Source: Colius striatus
Lineage: Eukaryota > Chordata > Aves > Coliiformes > Coliidae
Direction of reading: 5' to 3'
Assembly: GCF_028858725.1 (NCBI RefSeq)
Contig: NC_084765.1
Span: 8,511,501 to 8,575,500, forward strand
Length of the DNA: 64,000 nucleotides
Every line of letters starts with the position of its first letter. Position 1 is the first letter of the stretch. Below are positions 52,621 through 63,142 of this stretch, piece after piece. The notes under the pieces are model-generated. The model did not search any database and had not been told where the DNA came from. It saw only the letters and a list, made by a program, of their open reading frames with translations. The position numbers and the translations under genes are program-made.

Positions 52621-55600
52621 TTAGGATTCATTGTTCTTCTAAATAGTTGATTAACATTGACTTGAAGATATAAGTAACCAGTCGTGTAATGGAAGAGTCA
52701 ACAGTCCCTAAACTACACAAGTGTTGCTGTTGACAGTCTGAGGCTCAAATAAACCTACCATGTAATGGTATGTGAAAGAAAGATGCATCAGTCCAGTATG
52801 TTACAGTAAATATTTTCTTTAAAAGGAAGAAGGCTACTGAATCCAACAGAACATGGACAAAATAAATTCATAAGGTGTAGCAGGAGGTTGTTGTGAAAAG
52901 CTTGCTTTGGGAGACAATTCTGCAAACATCAGTGTGCTTGAGTGACAGTGCCGCTTTCAAACGTCAGTGACTTCACTGATGTTATCACCTTATACTTACA
53001 TTTTCTTTAATTTTCTTTGGTCTTGATTTTATGGTCAGTTTCATAAATACCTAAAAATTTTTCACCGTCCTTCTATCTGGTTGACAGAGTTGTTGTTGTT
53101 TTGGAGGGTTTGGGGTGGGGCTTTTTGTCTTGGAAGATGATGTAATTCTTGGGTTAGGATCTTTTGATCACTATAAAAATGCTTTTTAAGGGAGACAATT
53201 GAATAATAGTCATACATAGAGCTTGGTAAATGTTTTTATAAAGAATTTGTCCAGATTTTGCTCTGATTGCTTTTACATTTACTTTTAGTGCTTAAGTTTT
53301 CTTTTATGTCCTTTCTGGAAAAATAGTCTAGGAATCAGTGAAAAAAGAGTTCTTCTGTATGCAAAACTGAATTTAAATTTGTTTTCTCTGAATTTTTATC
53401 CTGGTCATTCTTGAGAGCTACTTACAACTTTCAGAGTTCAGCTTCTGATAAAACAGGAGCTTTATCACCATTCACATATCTTAGAGGCATAGGGTAAGCA
53501 AGCTGAAACAATGGCCAATCTACAGGTGTTGAGTAATTCAAGAACCAAGATATAGTGCTAAGAAAACCATGAATAGTTAGCTCTAAATAACAAAGGTGCT
53601 GAGAAGCTGAATTCTGTTTGATTATTGTTCATTGATATTTTATCCAGTTTTGGTTAAATTAGACACTGATGCAAGAAAATCAGCAACCATGCAAAATCAG
53701 TGAGGACTGATTGAATAAATTACCAAGGTGAATTTTGGGTTGGGATTAAGGCTTTAAATTAACAAAAAACCTTCTTTCATTTGGATGGGTTTTGGCTTTT
53801 GGTTTTTTAGAGCTGAAATTTTACTCTGTGATAAAAGGTTACAACCAAGGTGACCACAGACACAGTGGCAATGAGACCATGTCAAGGCAGCAGTAGGATA
53901 CCTAGGTGAGGTGCAGTGGAGGGCTGGCACGAGCACTAGAGGGAAGCACTGGAGTATATGTCCCCTATGTAGCATGGATGTTGGGAAGTGCCCAAAGGCA
54001 GGGACAGCTGAAGAAGGCAATCCAAGTATAACTTGAGATGTGACCCAGAAACTGCTAGTGCTCCAGGAGAGCAGTTCCATTGGAGAAACTGGTTGTATTT
54101 ACTCTAGGGAGTTTCCTGGGATTCCCAAGATAGCTCTTGAGTTGTTGTGTGGGATAAAGGGAGATTTTTTTTTTTTAAGAACATATTTACTTTCTGGTAT
54201 TGGAAGGAATCCTGAGTTTAAACATTCTAAGAAGGCTGGGTCTTTCCTTAGCAAACTTCTTTCCCAAAATAGGCTGAGTATGGAAGATGAGTTTCTGTCA
54301 ACATTTGATTTTGAAAGATCCACTCCTGAACAGCCTTATTTAAAATTCTGTTCTGCCTATGTTACCCAGGGTGATGGCAAGACTTTTCTATATCTTTTGC
54401 AGACTCTATGTTTACTCTTTCAAACATATGCCTTGTCCTGTGTTTTTCCAGTTTCATTCAGTTTTTTTCTCTAGTTAAGCCTCAAAGAAAGCTTAACAGA
54501 ACTTCTCTCTCTTTCCCTCTGTTTCTCTCAGCATTGCAGTGTTTCTCTAATATGAATGGTACTATTCTCATCATGTCAGGAACCAAATATTTCTATAAAA
54601 TGTGTTAGAAATTAAAACTCTCTGTATTGTCACTGTAAAAATATGCTGAAAGCATGCATGACTGAACAGGCAAATGTAATTGAGTTACTGGGAAGTTTAA
54701 TATTGGAGATGCATTGTATTGACTGACAGTAGTATAAATGGTGAACAGACCTTTGCAAACATTTACTGTCATTATCTCCCACTGTTTAGATTCCTCAGAG
54801 AAAGGAAGTAGAGAACAGTGCAACAGAACCAAAAGAAATTATCTGAAGTGTCTTCTAAGCAGTTTCCTTTGTCTAATAGGACAACAGATATCTCCAGATC
54901 TTTTTCTAAACAGGCTCCAAAGACAGAATGGACCAATCTCTCTTAGAAAAGTCTTATTTTTTCTATAGATGAGAAATCTAGTAGCAATGAGATTATTATT
55001 CCATCTAAATAAATAGAGGAAGTTTCTATCTTGTTTAAGGAACAGATCACAACTGCTGAGAGTGCTGGGGGGGGAAGGAGCTTGAGCGATAGCTAAAACT
55101 ATAGTAAGGCATAAAGGTCTACAAATGGGATATTCATATTTGAAAGTGTGTCTTCCAATTCCCTACTTACCCTCCCAATGATCAATGTTTTATTGCAGAT
55201 TGTTTTGCAGTGTTGTTTGCCAGTTGTCCAATGTACTCTTCCTTTGCATGAGCTACAGTATCTTCTGTTTTGGCAGTGACGAGTAACTAAATATTCAGCT
55301 CATGAGGAGACCTTTTGTTAACTTTCCTCCACCTATGTCTCTTAATCAGGTAGTGACATTTGAAATGCACTTACTGCAAAGTTACAATGTGAGGTGGTCA
55401 CCTAAACCCTGAATAGTAATTGTTCCCAACACTTGTCTTTCAGTGCAAGAAAAGGCACCCTAGATATCAGTCTCCAGAAAATGCATCTGGATTGATAGAC
55501 CCCTCCTCCCCCTCTTCTTTTCTCTCTGGATATTAATTTGACCTTCAACTTCCAACACTTCCATGTGGGACTGAGGGTTCTTCCCGAAGACTTGGAGCTT

Positions 55601-56280
55601 CACAGTTAGAAGTTTCCTCAGAAGTGCAAGGATTTGAACACTTGCAAACCAAATAAGGAACTGAAGTCCATGTCTCTATGATCTATTAAAGGAATACTTT
55701 ATCACCAGATCTCTTGTAAAAAAAAAAAAGTAATCATCATTTCTGCCAGTCATCTTTTGAAAGAGATGTATTCCCCTGTTATTATTAGTATGTGTTTACA
55801 TAATATATTAAAGCTGGACTTAAGCTTCCAGCTCCTGGGTTTGGGAAGGTGAATCCTACAGCTCAATCAAGTTAGCAAGCATATGATGGCCATAAGATTT
55901 AGGCTGCCTATCACCTTGATGTTTCTTATTGGCTAATTCTGTTGGCTTCTGCTCTTAGAGGTGACTTTTCTAAGAGATTTAATAATCTTGTAATCAGTTT
56001 AAATATTGGTTTGGGGACCTTAAAAACAGATATTGTATAGTCAAGCATTGCATTGACATGTTGCCTTGTAGATAATTCCCAAGACTAGAAATAACTATTT
56101 GAAATTACAAGAGCAGAAGGAAAGAGAAACTTCTAAATGCCACCTATGGTATCTTCCAGTCAATGCAGCAATTCACTGCAGTAGTTAGTGCAGTCCTCTA
56201 AAATGCCATTTAAAAATGAGCTCCGTATCAGAAAAGCAAGTAGTAAGAAATACAGCAGACTTTTATTTTTTTAATTGTGG

Positions 56281-56318
56281 TTTGTTTTGTTTTGTTTTTG
56301 GTTTTTTTTAATTGAGGA
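56281..56318 (+). repeat. (TTTTG)n / T-rich low-complexity tract
   Basis: Several TTTTG units followed by a run of T, in an otherwise ordinary AT-rich region. Confidence 0.75.
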
Positions 56319-58725
56319 GGGGAAGCCTGCTTTATGGGAATGAGGGGGAAGGGAGAGAGTTTCCTCCAACCATTATTACACTGCCATCAAATGCAATAAC
56401 ACTCCAGTAATGATTTAATGATTGTTGTGCCTAATAGTCATGGACAGCAACTTTATTCATCCCAGAAAGTACACAAAGAAAGGCAGCACTGCAGTCTCTA
56501 AGATACGAGGCTTCCTCTGTTAAATTTGCCATGGATGGTTGGATTCATCAGTTTACATGTGTCTTTGACTGATACATCATGCTGGATGCTTTAGGCAAAC
56601 ACATAGTAATTAGTAGAACAAATAGAAAACCCTGAGGATGCCCATGCTTAATGACATTGCCCATATTCTAAACTGTCTCTACAACAAATTACTCATTTCA
56701 TGGCTGTAGGCGGTGCAAGTTAATTTATCTGTATCAGTTGCTAAGTTGAGGCATTCACTTTTAACAAGACACACTGTATTATTCCTTTCTAGGAAACTTT
56801 CCAGTACTTCAGCTTTTAAACAAAAAAAAGAAACTGGAAGTAACAGGGCCAGACCAACTCCAGGATAAAGTAGGAGTTACAGAATCAATCTATTGTAAGT
56901 TTAAAAAGTCAATAGATGCTGATGAATTAGTCAACTTTTAATTAGGCTGGTACAATATAGAAACCAAAAAATTGTGAAGAAGACTTGAAATTAAATCCTT
57001 GGAGGAGCGTTGAGTTAGAAGCCAGAACTCTGGCTCAGAACAAAGGCTGATTGTGCAGAAGTGTGTGCGGTTCCCAGTGTGAATGCCTCAGTTGGGTAGT
57101 TGCTTTTCAATCAATCTCAGCAAAAGAAATGAGAAGCCAAGTATGCAGAATAAAGCAAACACACAGGCATCTTATACCAGTATAGCTGTCTTGTCCCTTT
57201 CAGTTCTGTCTTGGTTTGCTCTTCTTCACTGATAAATTTGACCAAATAACCTGAATAACCTTGTTATCACAAAACGAGTGAACTGAACACAACAAACGAT
57301 AGGCAAGAGTCTATGATATTGTTGAACTGTAGTCACTTAAATTACCTACATGAACGTGAGTCTTTGGAAGCATGCAACTAAATATCCTGAATAACCAAGC
57401 CAACTCAATAGCAAAAGCAGATTGAATATTGTTTCCCTAAAGACAATTAGTCAAGTTTCTCTCATCCTGGAAGGTTAGTGAGGAGGGGAACTGTGAAGAG
57501 AGCAGATTCAGAGGAAGCAAACGACCTGGGAGTCAAAATTGCTCTTTCTACCACGTTCAACTGGACAAGAGGAACAGGAAAAACAACTTGTGCTGCAAAG
57601 ACTGTTCATCCCTCCACAGTCAAACTACTTTCTCAGCAGTGGAGGTCTCTAAAGAGCCTGGATCTCTGAGGGGTCTGGCAGGAGCAATGTAGATGGTACT
57701 ACATCGTCTGCTGCAGGTGCCTAAGCAAGCATATGCTTCCAAGTTGGATGTTACCATTTGTTGTGGTTGCAAAAGCTTTGGCTGCCACCTCTTCACAAGC
57801 ATATGGATGGACATTGTGAATAAGCATGTTTACAATAAAAGCTAAAATCTCCCAACTGTTAACATCATCTTAACTAAAGATAGGTTTTGAGGCTCTGATA
57901 GTTTGAAAGTGTGACATACAGACATGCTTACAGTAGCAAAGCTCTTAGCAAATAACCTTCCAGAAAGTAAAAAGTTCTGCATCCTCACAGGGACCTTGAA
58001 GAAACGTCTTTATTTGGCACATAATACTAGGTTGTTGCTAAGCAACTTCCAAAGGTAAGTTTTAAACTAAAAAAATATACACATCTGATACGAGTAAATG
58101 TCTTAGTAGGTACCAGGAAGGTTTCAAGATGCTTGCTACTTCCTATACGTTCTTGGAAGCTGTGCTTAAAGGCAGTTGTATTCATCAGTCTGCTATAGTC
58201 TTGTCCTTAGAAAGTGGTTCAAGAGGGTTTTGTGCCCTCTGGTATATCTGTATTCAGGCCTTGATTGAGGACATACATTTCTGACTTTCTCCGGAGAATC
58301 AAAACCCTGGGGTTAGGGAAGGCAAGGGTCTAGGTTCACTTTTTTTTCCCATTGCTGTACAGTTGTGGGTTTGGATAAGTCATTTAATGTCATTGTGCTT
58401 TGTATAAAGGTGAAATAAGGAGACTTGCTCTCTTCTTGTTTTCTCCTGTTCATCTTCGGAGTGCTGGAGTATGTACACTTAGCCTGCATCTCCCCTATCC
58501 ACAATTGCAGGCTGATGTAGAAATGAAACTCCTGTTTCTGGAACATCTACCTCTGCATTTTGAGATGTTACTATCTCCGTGGTATGTGAGATGCTCACAC
58601 CCGAGCAGCTGCAGCCAGTGTTCCTTGCTTGTCAAGTACACAGAGAGCCCAGAATTGTCTTGATTCATCTGTGCTGATTAGTTGATAGTGTTTACCATGT
58701 CTGCTAGTTTGGAGAGAGACGGGGC

Positions 58726-58748
58726 GGGGGGGGGGGGGGGGGGGGGGG
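58726..58748 (+). repeat. Uninterrupted 23-base G homopolymer
   Basis: Twenty-three consecutive G follow GGGGC at 58,721-58,725, giving a 28-base tract with a single interruption at the upstream edge of the SPON1 CpG island. It can form G-quadruplex structures. The exact length may be unreliable because long G runs are often miscounted by sequencers. Confidence 0.9.
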
Positions 58749-58940
58749 TGCAGGGATATCGGGGAATTCTTTGAGCCTTGTTATCTCTACAGTAACTATA
58801 GACCTTGTCAGGAATGCGGTTGATTAATTTGAGGTCTGTGGGCTTAGTCGGAGCGGCAACAGCTCTCCTCGCCGCCGCACTGAATGTCTCGGATCCAGCA
58901 GCGTCCCCGTGCTCCGCTCTTTCACCAAACCCTGTGAATT

Positions 58941-58970
58941 CAGCTCGGTTAAATAAACATTACCGAGCTG
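58941..58970. repeat. Perfect inverted repeat in the SPON1 promoter
   Basis: Left arm CAGCTCGGT (58,941-58,949) and right arm ACCGAGCTG (58,962-58,970) are exact reverse complements around a 12-base AT-rich spacer. The spacer contains ATAAACA (58,953-58,959), which matches the forkhead (FOX) core. The element lies about 310 bases before the SPON1 ATG, inside the CpG island. Confidence 0.8.
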
Positions 58971-59028
58971 CTAATCACACGCTCTGAAACAAAACAGCAC
59001 TTCACTCCGGGATCTGGGCAAGATCAGA

Positions 59029-59110
59029 CTTCCCTCCCTCTCTCCCCCCTCCTCTCTTCTTCCCTCCCCTCCCTCTCTGCCCCCTCCCTGCTTTTCCCCT
59101 CCCTCTCCTC
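59029..59110 (+). repeat. Long polypyrimidine (CT-rich) tract
   Basis: About 82 bases of almost pure C and T, interrupted only by G at 59,079 and 59,090. The opposite strand is a run of GGGA/GGGGA units that could form a G-quadruplex or triplex. It sits in the SPON1 promoter or 5' leader; tracts of this kind near transcription starts often mark nuclease-sensitive DNA. Confidence 0.9.
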
Positions 59111-59148
59111 GGCAGCCGCTGAGCCGGTCCCTCCGACCCGGCAGCCTC

Positions 59149-59178
59149 ATGCTGGGGGCTGCTGCCGGCCGGGGCTGA
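59149..59178 (+). promoter_or_regulatory. Upstream ORF in the SPON1 5' leader
   Basis: An ATG at 59,149 opens nine codons (MLGAAAGRG) and stops with TGA at 59,176-59,178, about 100 bases before the SPON1 start and out of its frame. The base at -3 is C or T-like rather than a purine, so initiation would be leaky. If the transcript starts upstream of 59,149 this ORF could lower SPON1 translation. The sequence is certain; the function is inferred. Confidence 0.5.
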
Positions 59179-59233
59179 TCGAGGCTGCTCCGCGCTGCCC
59201 GTCCGGCGCTGCTCGCCCCGGCTCTCCCGCGCA

Positions 59234-59245
59234 CCGCCGCCGCCG
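59234..59245 (+). repeat. (CCG)4 trinucleotide repeat in the 5' leader
   Basis: Four pure CCG units lie within a longer C/G-rich stretch 35-46 bases upstream of the SPON1 start codon. GC-rich leaders of this kind are common in CpG-island genes. Confidence 0.8.
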
Positions 59246-59279
59246 CCCCCGCGAGAAAAAGTTGTGCGGAGCGCCGAGG

Positions 59280-59502
59280 ATGGGAGCGCATCTGCAGCCT
59301 CTAGCCCTGCGGCTGCTGGCGTTGACTTTCCCCTTGGTGGCGAAGGGATTTTCTGACGAAACCTTGGAGAAAACCGCGAAATCCGAGGGATATTGCAGTC
59401 GTATCCTGCGAGCCCAAGGCACCCGGAGGGAAGGGTACAATGAATTTAGCCTCAGGGTGGAGGGCGATCCAGAATTTTACAAGCCTGGGAACAGTTACCG
59501 GG
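59280..59502 (+). CDS. SPON1: SPON1 (F-spondin / spondin-1) first coding exon, partial gene
   Basis: F-spondin is a secreted extracellular-matrix glycoprotein of about 807 residues in mammals. It has a signal peptide, a reelin domain, a spondin-N domain and six thrombospondin type-1 repeats, and acts in axon guidance and cell-matrix adhesion. This exon encodes the first 74 residues plus one base of codon 75. Residues 1-23 are a leucine-rich signal peptide (LALRLLALTFPLV). The mature part begins FSDETLE and continues with the near-invariant vertebrate stretch SEGYCSRILRAQGTRREGY, then FSLRVEGDPEFYKPG, which is the start of the reelin domain; Cys39 is its first cysteine. The ATG at 59,280 has A at -3 and G at +4, a strong Kozak context; an in-frame TTG at 59,262 was not used. 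The reading frame runs into a consensus donor after 59,502 (phase 1), and the human protein has Val at the split codon (GTN), which fits. The signal peptide diverges from mammals, as is usual. Downstream exons lie beyond the window. Identification is from remembered family sequence, not a search. Confidence 0.96.
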
Positions 59503-59508
59503 GTAAGT
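59503..59508 (+). other. SPON1: Splice donor of SPON1 exon 1
   Basis: GTAAGT, the full U1-matching donor hexamer, directly follows the last conserved reelin-domain codons. The preceding bases are CGG. Reading past it, the frame loses similarity to F-spondin and stops at 59,540, so the exon must end here. Confidence 0.92.
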
Positions 59509-60047
59509 TGGCCGTCCTCTGCTCCCTGTACTGCCGATAATGGTCAGGACAAGTGTCTTTGTAACTATAACATGTCTCTGCCTGTCATCTCTGTATCCCT
59601 TTTGGAATGTATGTTTGTGCCTGTGTGGGTTAAGACAGGGTAATATACTCCCACGCATTACTTTATCGGGGATGCTTTCATGACAAGTGAGAGGGAGTTG
59701 GATTTCACAGCATCACATCACTCCCAAACATTAACTCAGCATTAAGAGGAATTTCCTTTCTTTTATGAACCCTTTCTACCGACTCACCGCTGGCAAAAGA
59801 TCATAAGCTGATGTGACACAGAACACACTTTACCCCCACTTACCTACTTCTATAGGATTTCTTCCTATCGCTGTGAATGTAACACAGTGAATAGGAGAAG
59901 AAGCTTTAACCTTCATCAGCAAGGAGATCGAACTCGGAGCTAATTGTTCTTGCCCTGAAATATGAATGTTAGTATAATGGGTTAGCATATGGACAAACAG
60001 TGGTGCAGCACGCTGCCAACTTCCCACATTTTCCAGTTATGTGTATT

Positions 60048-60069
60048 CCCCCCCCCCCTTTTTTTTTTT
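60048..60069 (+). repeat. C11T11 homopolymer pair
   Basis: Eleven C followed directly by eleven T in SPON1 intron 1, forming a 22-base pure pyrimidine tract. It is low complexity, with no evident function. Confidence 0.9.
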
Positions 60070-63000
60070 CCCGAGGAAAGGAACAGATGGTTCATATAGG
60101 AAAGAGGTAGAGATGGTGCTAATGACCACTGTAAATAGGAGATCAAGACATTCTTTGCTGAGCATTTCACATATGATCCTTGAAATTAACTTCCAAAACA
60201 CACTTCATCCCATTTTCCTAATTAATAGGCAAAGGCAGATTTGGATGCTTTTCCTACCTCACTGTATAATGCCTTTGGAAACATCTTCTTGGAGTATACT
60301 GTTAACTTAGCATTTTAAAAGCACTTTGAAAAGAATTTGGACATCTTTAGGTAACATGACTAATGTACTTTATGGGCGTCCTTTTGGAAAACAGAATTTG
60401 AGAGTTTCTTCTGAGTGTTTCTGCTGTCCTTCTGTAGACTTAGTGGAGAGAATAGTTTTTTCCCATTGTATGAACATGAATCTTAGTATGGATAGAGACA
60501 AAAAAGCAGGCTTATGGCATAATCGTCATTTTCTCTTAAAGGCTGAAAAATACCTCTACAGTGATTAAACTGTTTGAATATAAACCTATAACTTTGCATC
60601 AGTTTTATTTAATTCTTTTTCTCTCATGAATTGATTTAAAGTGATATGAGAAAAAGCACATTTTCTGCAAATTGGTTAACTGTTCTAGAGATTAGGATTA
60701 GTACCTTGAGTCTGAAAGATTTCATGTTGTGTGTCAATTTGATGTGTCTTTAAGCAGTATAAAGATAAGTGTCAAGTCCTTCGACAGTGATAAATGTGAA
60801 TGATCTTTAAAAGTTTTGGAATTTACTTCTGTGAAAGCATTATTGGATATTTTCCGTCATCTACCAAAGAAGCTTCTATTGCATAGAAATGTAGGGGGTT
60901 AAGAAATTTCCAGATGAATTAGCAGAGCTAATTTTCTGGAGCTATTAGGTCTTGGCCTTAGGAACTAATTAATAAAACCACATTAGTGTCTAGTAACTTC
61001 TTGGAAGGGAGAAAATTACAGATAATAGTAAAAAGTAGACCTAAATATGTGCTCAGGTTTTTGATATTTAACATCTAAGTATTCAGGTGGCACATAAGTT
61101 TATCTTTATAGTCCTTTTAAGGACACGTTCTGAATGGTTGGAAGAACATCAGTAAATGTTACCATAGCATACACGTTATCTATGGCAATAATGAGAATTA
61201 ACAGCAATCCAGAGAGTCTCAAGAGCTCAATTTCAAAGGGATTTTTGCACTGCAACTGTAACTTTATTACTGTTTTATAAAGTAGAAAAAATCCAACTAA
61301 TGATAAAAAATATGAGATTATGGTGTTTCTGTGTTGTTTTCTTATCTGTAAATTACTAGATATTACAACATTGTTGAAGACTTGCACAACCTCCTTTGTG
61401 TTGGAGCCATTTCCATAGCCTCTGTTTAATTTAATGCAGTCTGGATCCTCGGTACATTCCTTAGTGAGCTTCTGGAATAAAGTAGTATTCATTCACGCTG
61501 GATAACACAGGTCCCATACTCCACCAAACTGAGAGTATAGAGGCATCTATTTGTACTTCCGACTCAAACATTGGTTGATGTGACATCCAGGAAAGACCCT
61601 CAAACTGCAATGGCTGGAGGAAACATTGAAGCACTCTTGCAGAGTGAGAATCAGAAGACCACAGTTTACATCTGCTGTTATTCACCTTTAGATGAACCAG
61701 GATCTGTTTGCCTTAAGGGGAAATCCTGGGTGGATCTGTGTGTATAGAAGCCTTGTTTATCCACTTATCTAGAGGAGTTATAGAGGAAAATAGCCCTGAG
61801 CACTGAGCCTATTTGAACCAGTATGCACCTCCTCTGGTCTGCAAACAAAGACAGCAGTAAATAAGGATACATTCTCCTGTCTCAGATAATTAGAAATGAG
61901 GTAATAGCAGGGCTGAGGAACCTTCCCCCTTTCATCCATCCTGTCTAACAAAGCAACAATGACTATGTGCTTTGTGGTGTCCCACAGGAGAGGTGACATG
62001 ACGGATTTATAACATTTTTGGGGGCTTCTGATACTGTAGCCTGCAAGTAGCCTTCACCAGCCTGGTCTTTCAGGATGTAATATGGTTGTGTCTACTACTG
62101 TGGAGCAGGAAGCCAAATGCATATGGTGAGCAGGGCTTCCTGCAGTATCAGGTTTGTAGGCACACCATCCCAGGGTCAAGGTCCTTTCCTACCTGCTGGT
62201 TAACTTAGACCTTGATGTAGTTGAGCTTGCTTTCGCTGAAGGTCAAAGTTTCCATTGCATTCAAAGGGCATAAATGAGCCTTAAGTTTAGATGGTGTTAC
62301 GAGGTAATGATCCTTGAAGGTACTCAGTACAAGCTTATAGAGTTAGATTAACGATTGCATAAGATTTCCATGAAAAATGAGGTAAGTTTCATCCTATTAA
62401 AACTACAAATGACTTTGCTTCTAAAAACCTGCAGTAGTATGTTCATTTCACATGCTGACATGCATTGGACATAGTTTCCTCCATAACATAATGGAATTGT
62501 TATTCTGATGAAGAAAATGCTAGATTTGACTAGTATAGTCCTCAGATATACCTTCTCTGGGGATGCTGTTTCTGTTTGTAACAAAATTTCCACTTGTAGG
62601 TCTTCTCCATTTTCAAGGAAAAGCTCATTTAATTTTACATATTCCATTGCACTAGCTTTGAGACTTCTAAGGAATTTTGAGCCGCCTTCTTTCAATACCT
62701 TTCTTCCTACCTAATATGCAAACATCTTTTACTTTACAGGCCAACCCTTGTTTTATTGATTCTCACATTTCACCAGTTATAGATAAAAGTAGATATTTGA
62801 AGTGTATTTGTTGGTACTTGTGCAATGTACAACACAGGATGTGCTGTAGTGTGGGATGTAGAAAGTCAGTCATCTTTCCTGCCTGAAACCAAAGCAGAAA
62901 TTGCTTTGATCACCCCACCTTTAGCTGAGGACACTAGGGAAAGAGAAGTGTGGTGAAGGTATGTGCCAAAGTGTAACTTGTAATGTAATTGGAGATATGC

Positions 63001-63104
63001 TGGAGGGGATGGAAACAGTCAAAAGTAGCAGTTGATATGTAGTCTTCACTTTAAAGTGAAATCCTTAATTTTGAGACTTGCACTGAGATTTAACTGATCT
63101 GTAC

Positions 63105-63142
63105 AGGAAGTTCTTATTGCTCAAGGAAGTTCTTAGTGCTCA
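63105..63142. repeat. 19-base tandem duplication in SPON1 intron 1
   Basis: Two adjacent 19-base units (63,105-63,123 and 63,124-63,142) share the form AGGAAGTTCTTA-TGCTCA and differ at one base. This looks like a simple local duplication. Confidence 0.85.

Larger units (their letters stand above)
34126..58700. other. Intergenic, no gene seen
   Basis: Apart from the CR1 pieces at 37.4, 39.2 and 42.7 kb and the small repeats listed separately, I see no gene. The longest open frame (54,040-54,474, + strand, 144 codons) begins at GTG, has no recognisable domain and no codon-use signal I can point to. A possible retroviral primer-binding-site relic is at 51,429. A somewhat GC-richer open stretch at 57,478-57,830 is unassigned. 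Confidence 0.7.
58840..59520 (+). promoter_or_regulatory. SPON1: CpG-island promoter and 5' UTR of SPON1
   Basis: GC and CpG density jump here relative to the AT-rich flanks. CpG clusters run from about 58,849 through exon 1. No consensus TATA box sits at an obvious place, which is normal for a CpG-island promoter. The transcription start cannot be fixed from sequence; it most likely lies between about 58,850 and 59,150. Visible elements are an inverted repeat with a forkhead-type ATAAACA motif (58,941-58,970), a pyrimidine tract (59,029-59,110), a nine-codon upstream ORF (59,149-59,178) and (CCG)4 at 59,234-59,245. The island borders were judged by eye. Confidence 0.85.

Noticed and set aside
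54040..54474. 144-codon + strand open frame, the longest in the window
   Set aside because: It starts at GTG, not ATG, has no recognisable domain, includes a run of F residues from a T homopolymer, and a few frames of this length are expected by chance in 64 kb read in six frames.
59262..59279. Upstream in-frame TTG as SPON1 start
   Set aside because: Non-AUG start with no support; the ATG at 59,280 has a strong Kozak context and gives a normal signal peptide.
58971..59440. Two minus-strand open frames (106 and 97 codons) opposite SPON1 exon 1
   Set aside because: They are shadows of GC-rich DNA with few stop codons; the Glu/Gly/Arg-rich part is simply the complement of the CT tract.
61106..61492. 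128-codon minus-strand open frame with hydrophobic segments, in SPON1 intron 1
   Set aside because: It looks superficially like a small membrane protein, but I know no homologue, it is antisense within an intron, and its length is within chance expectation.
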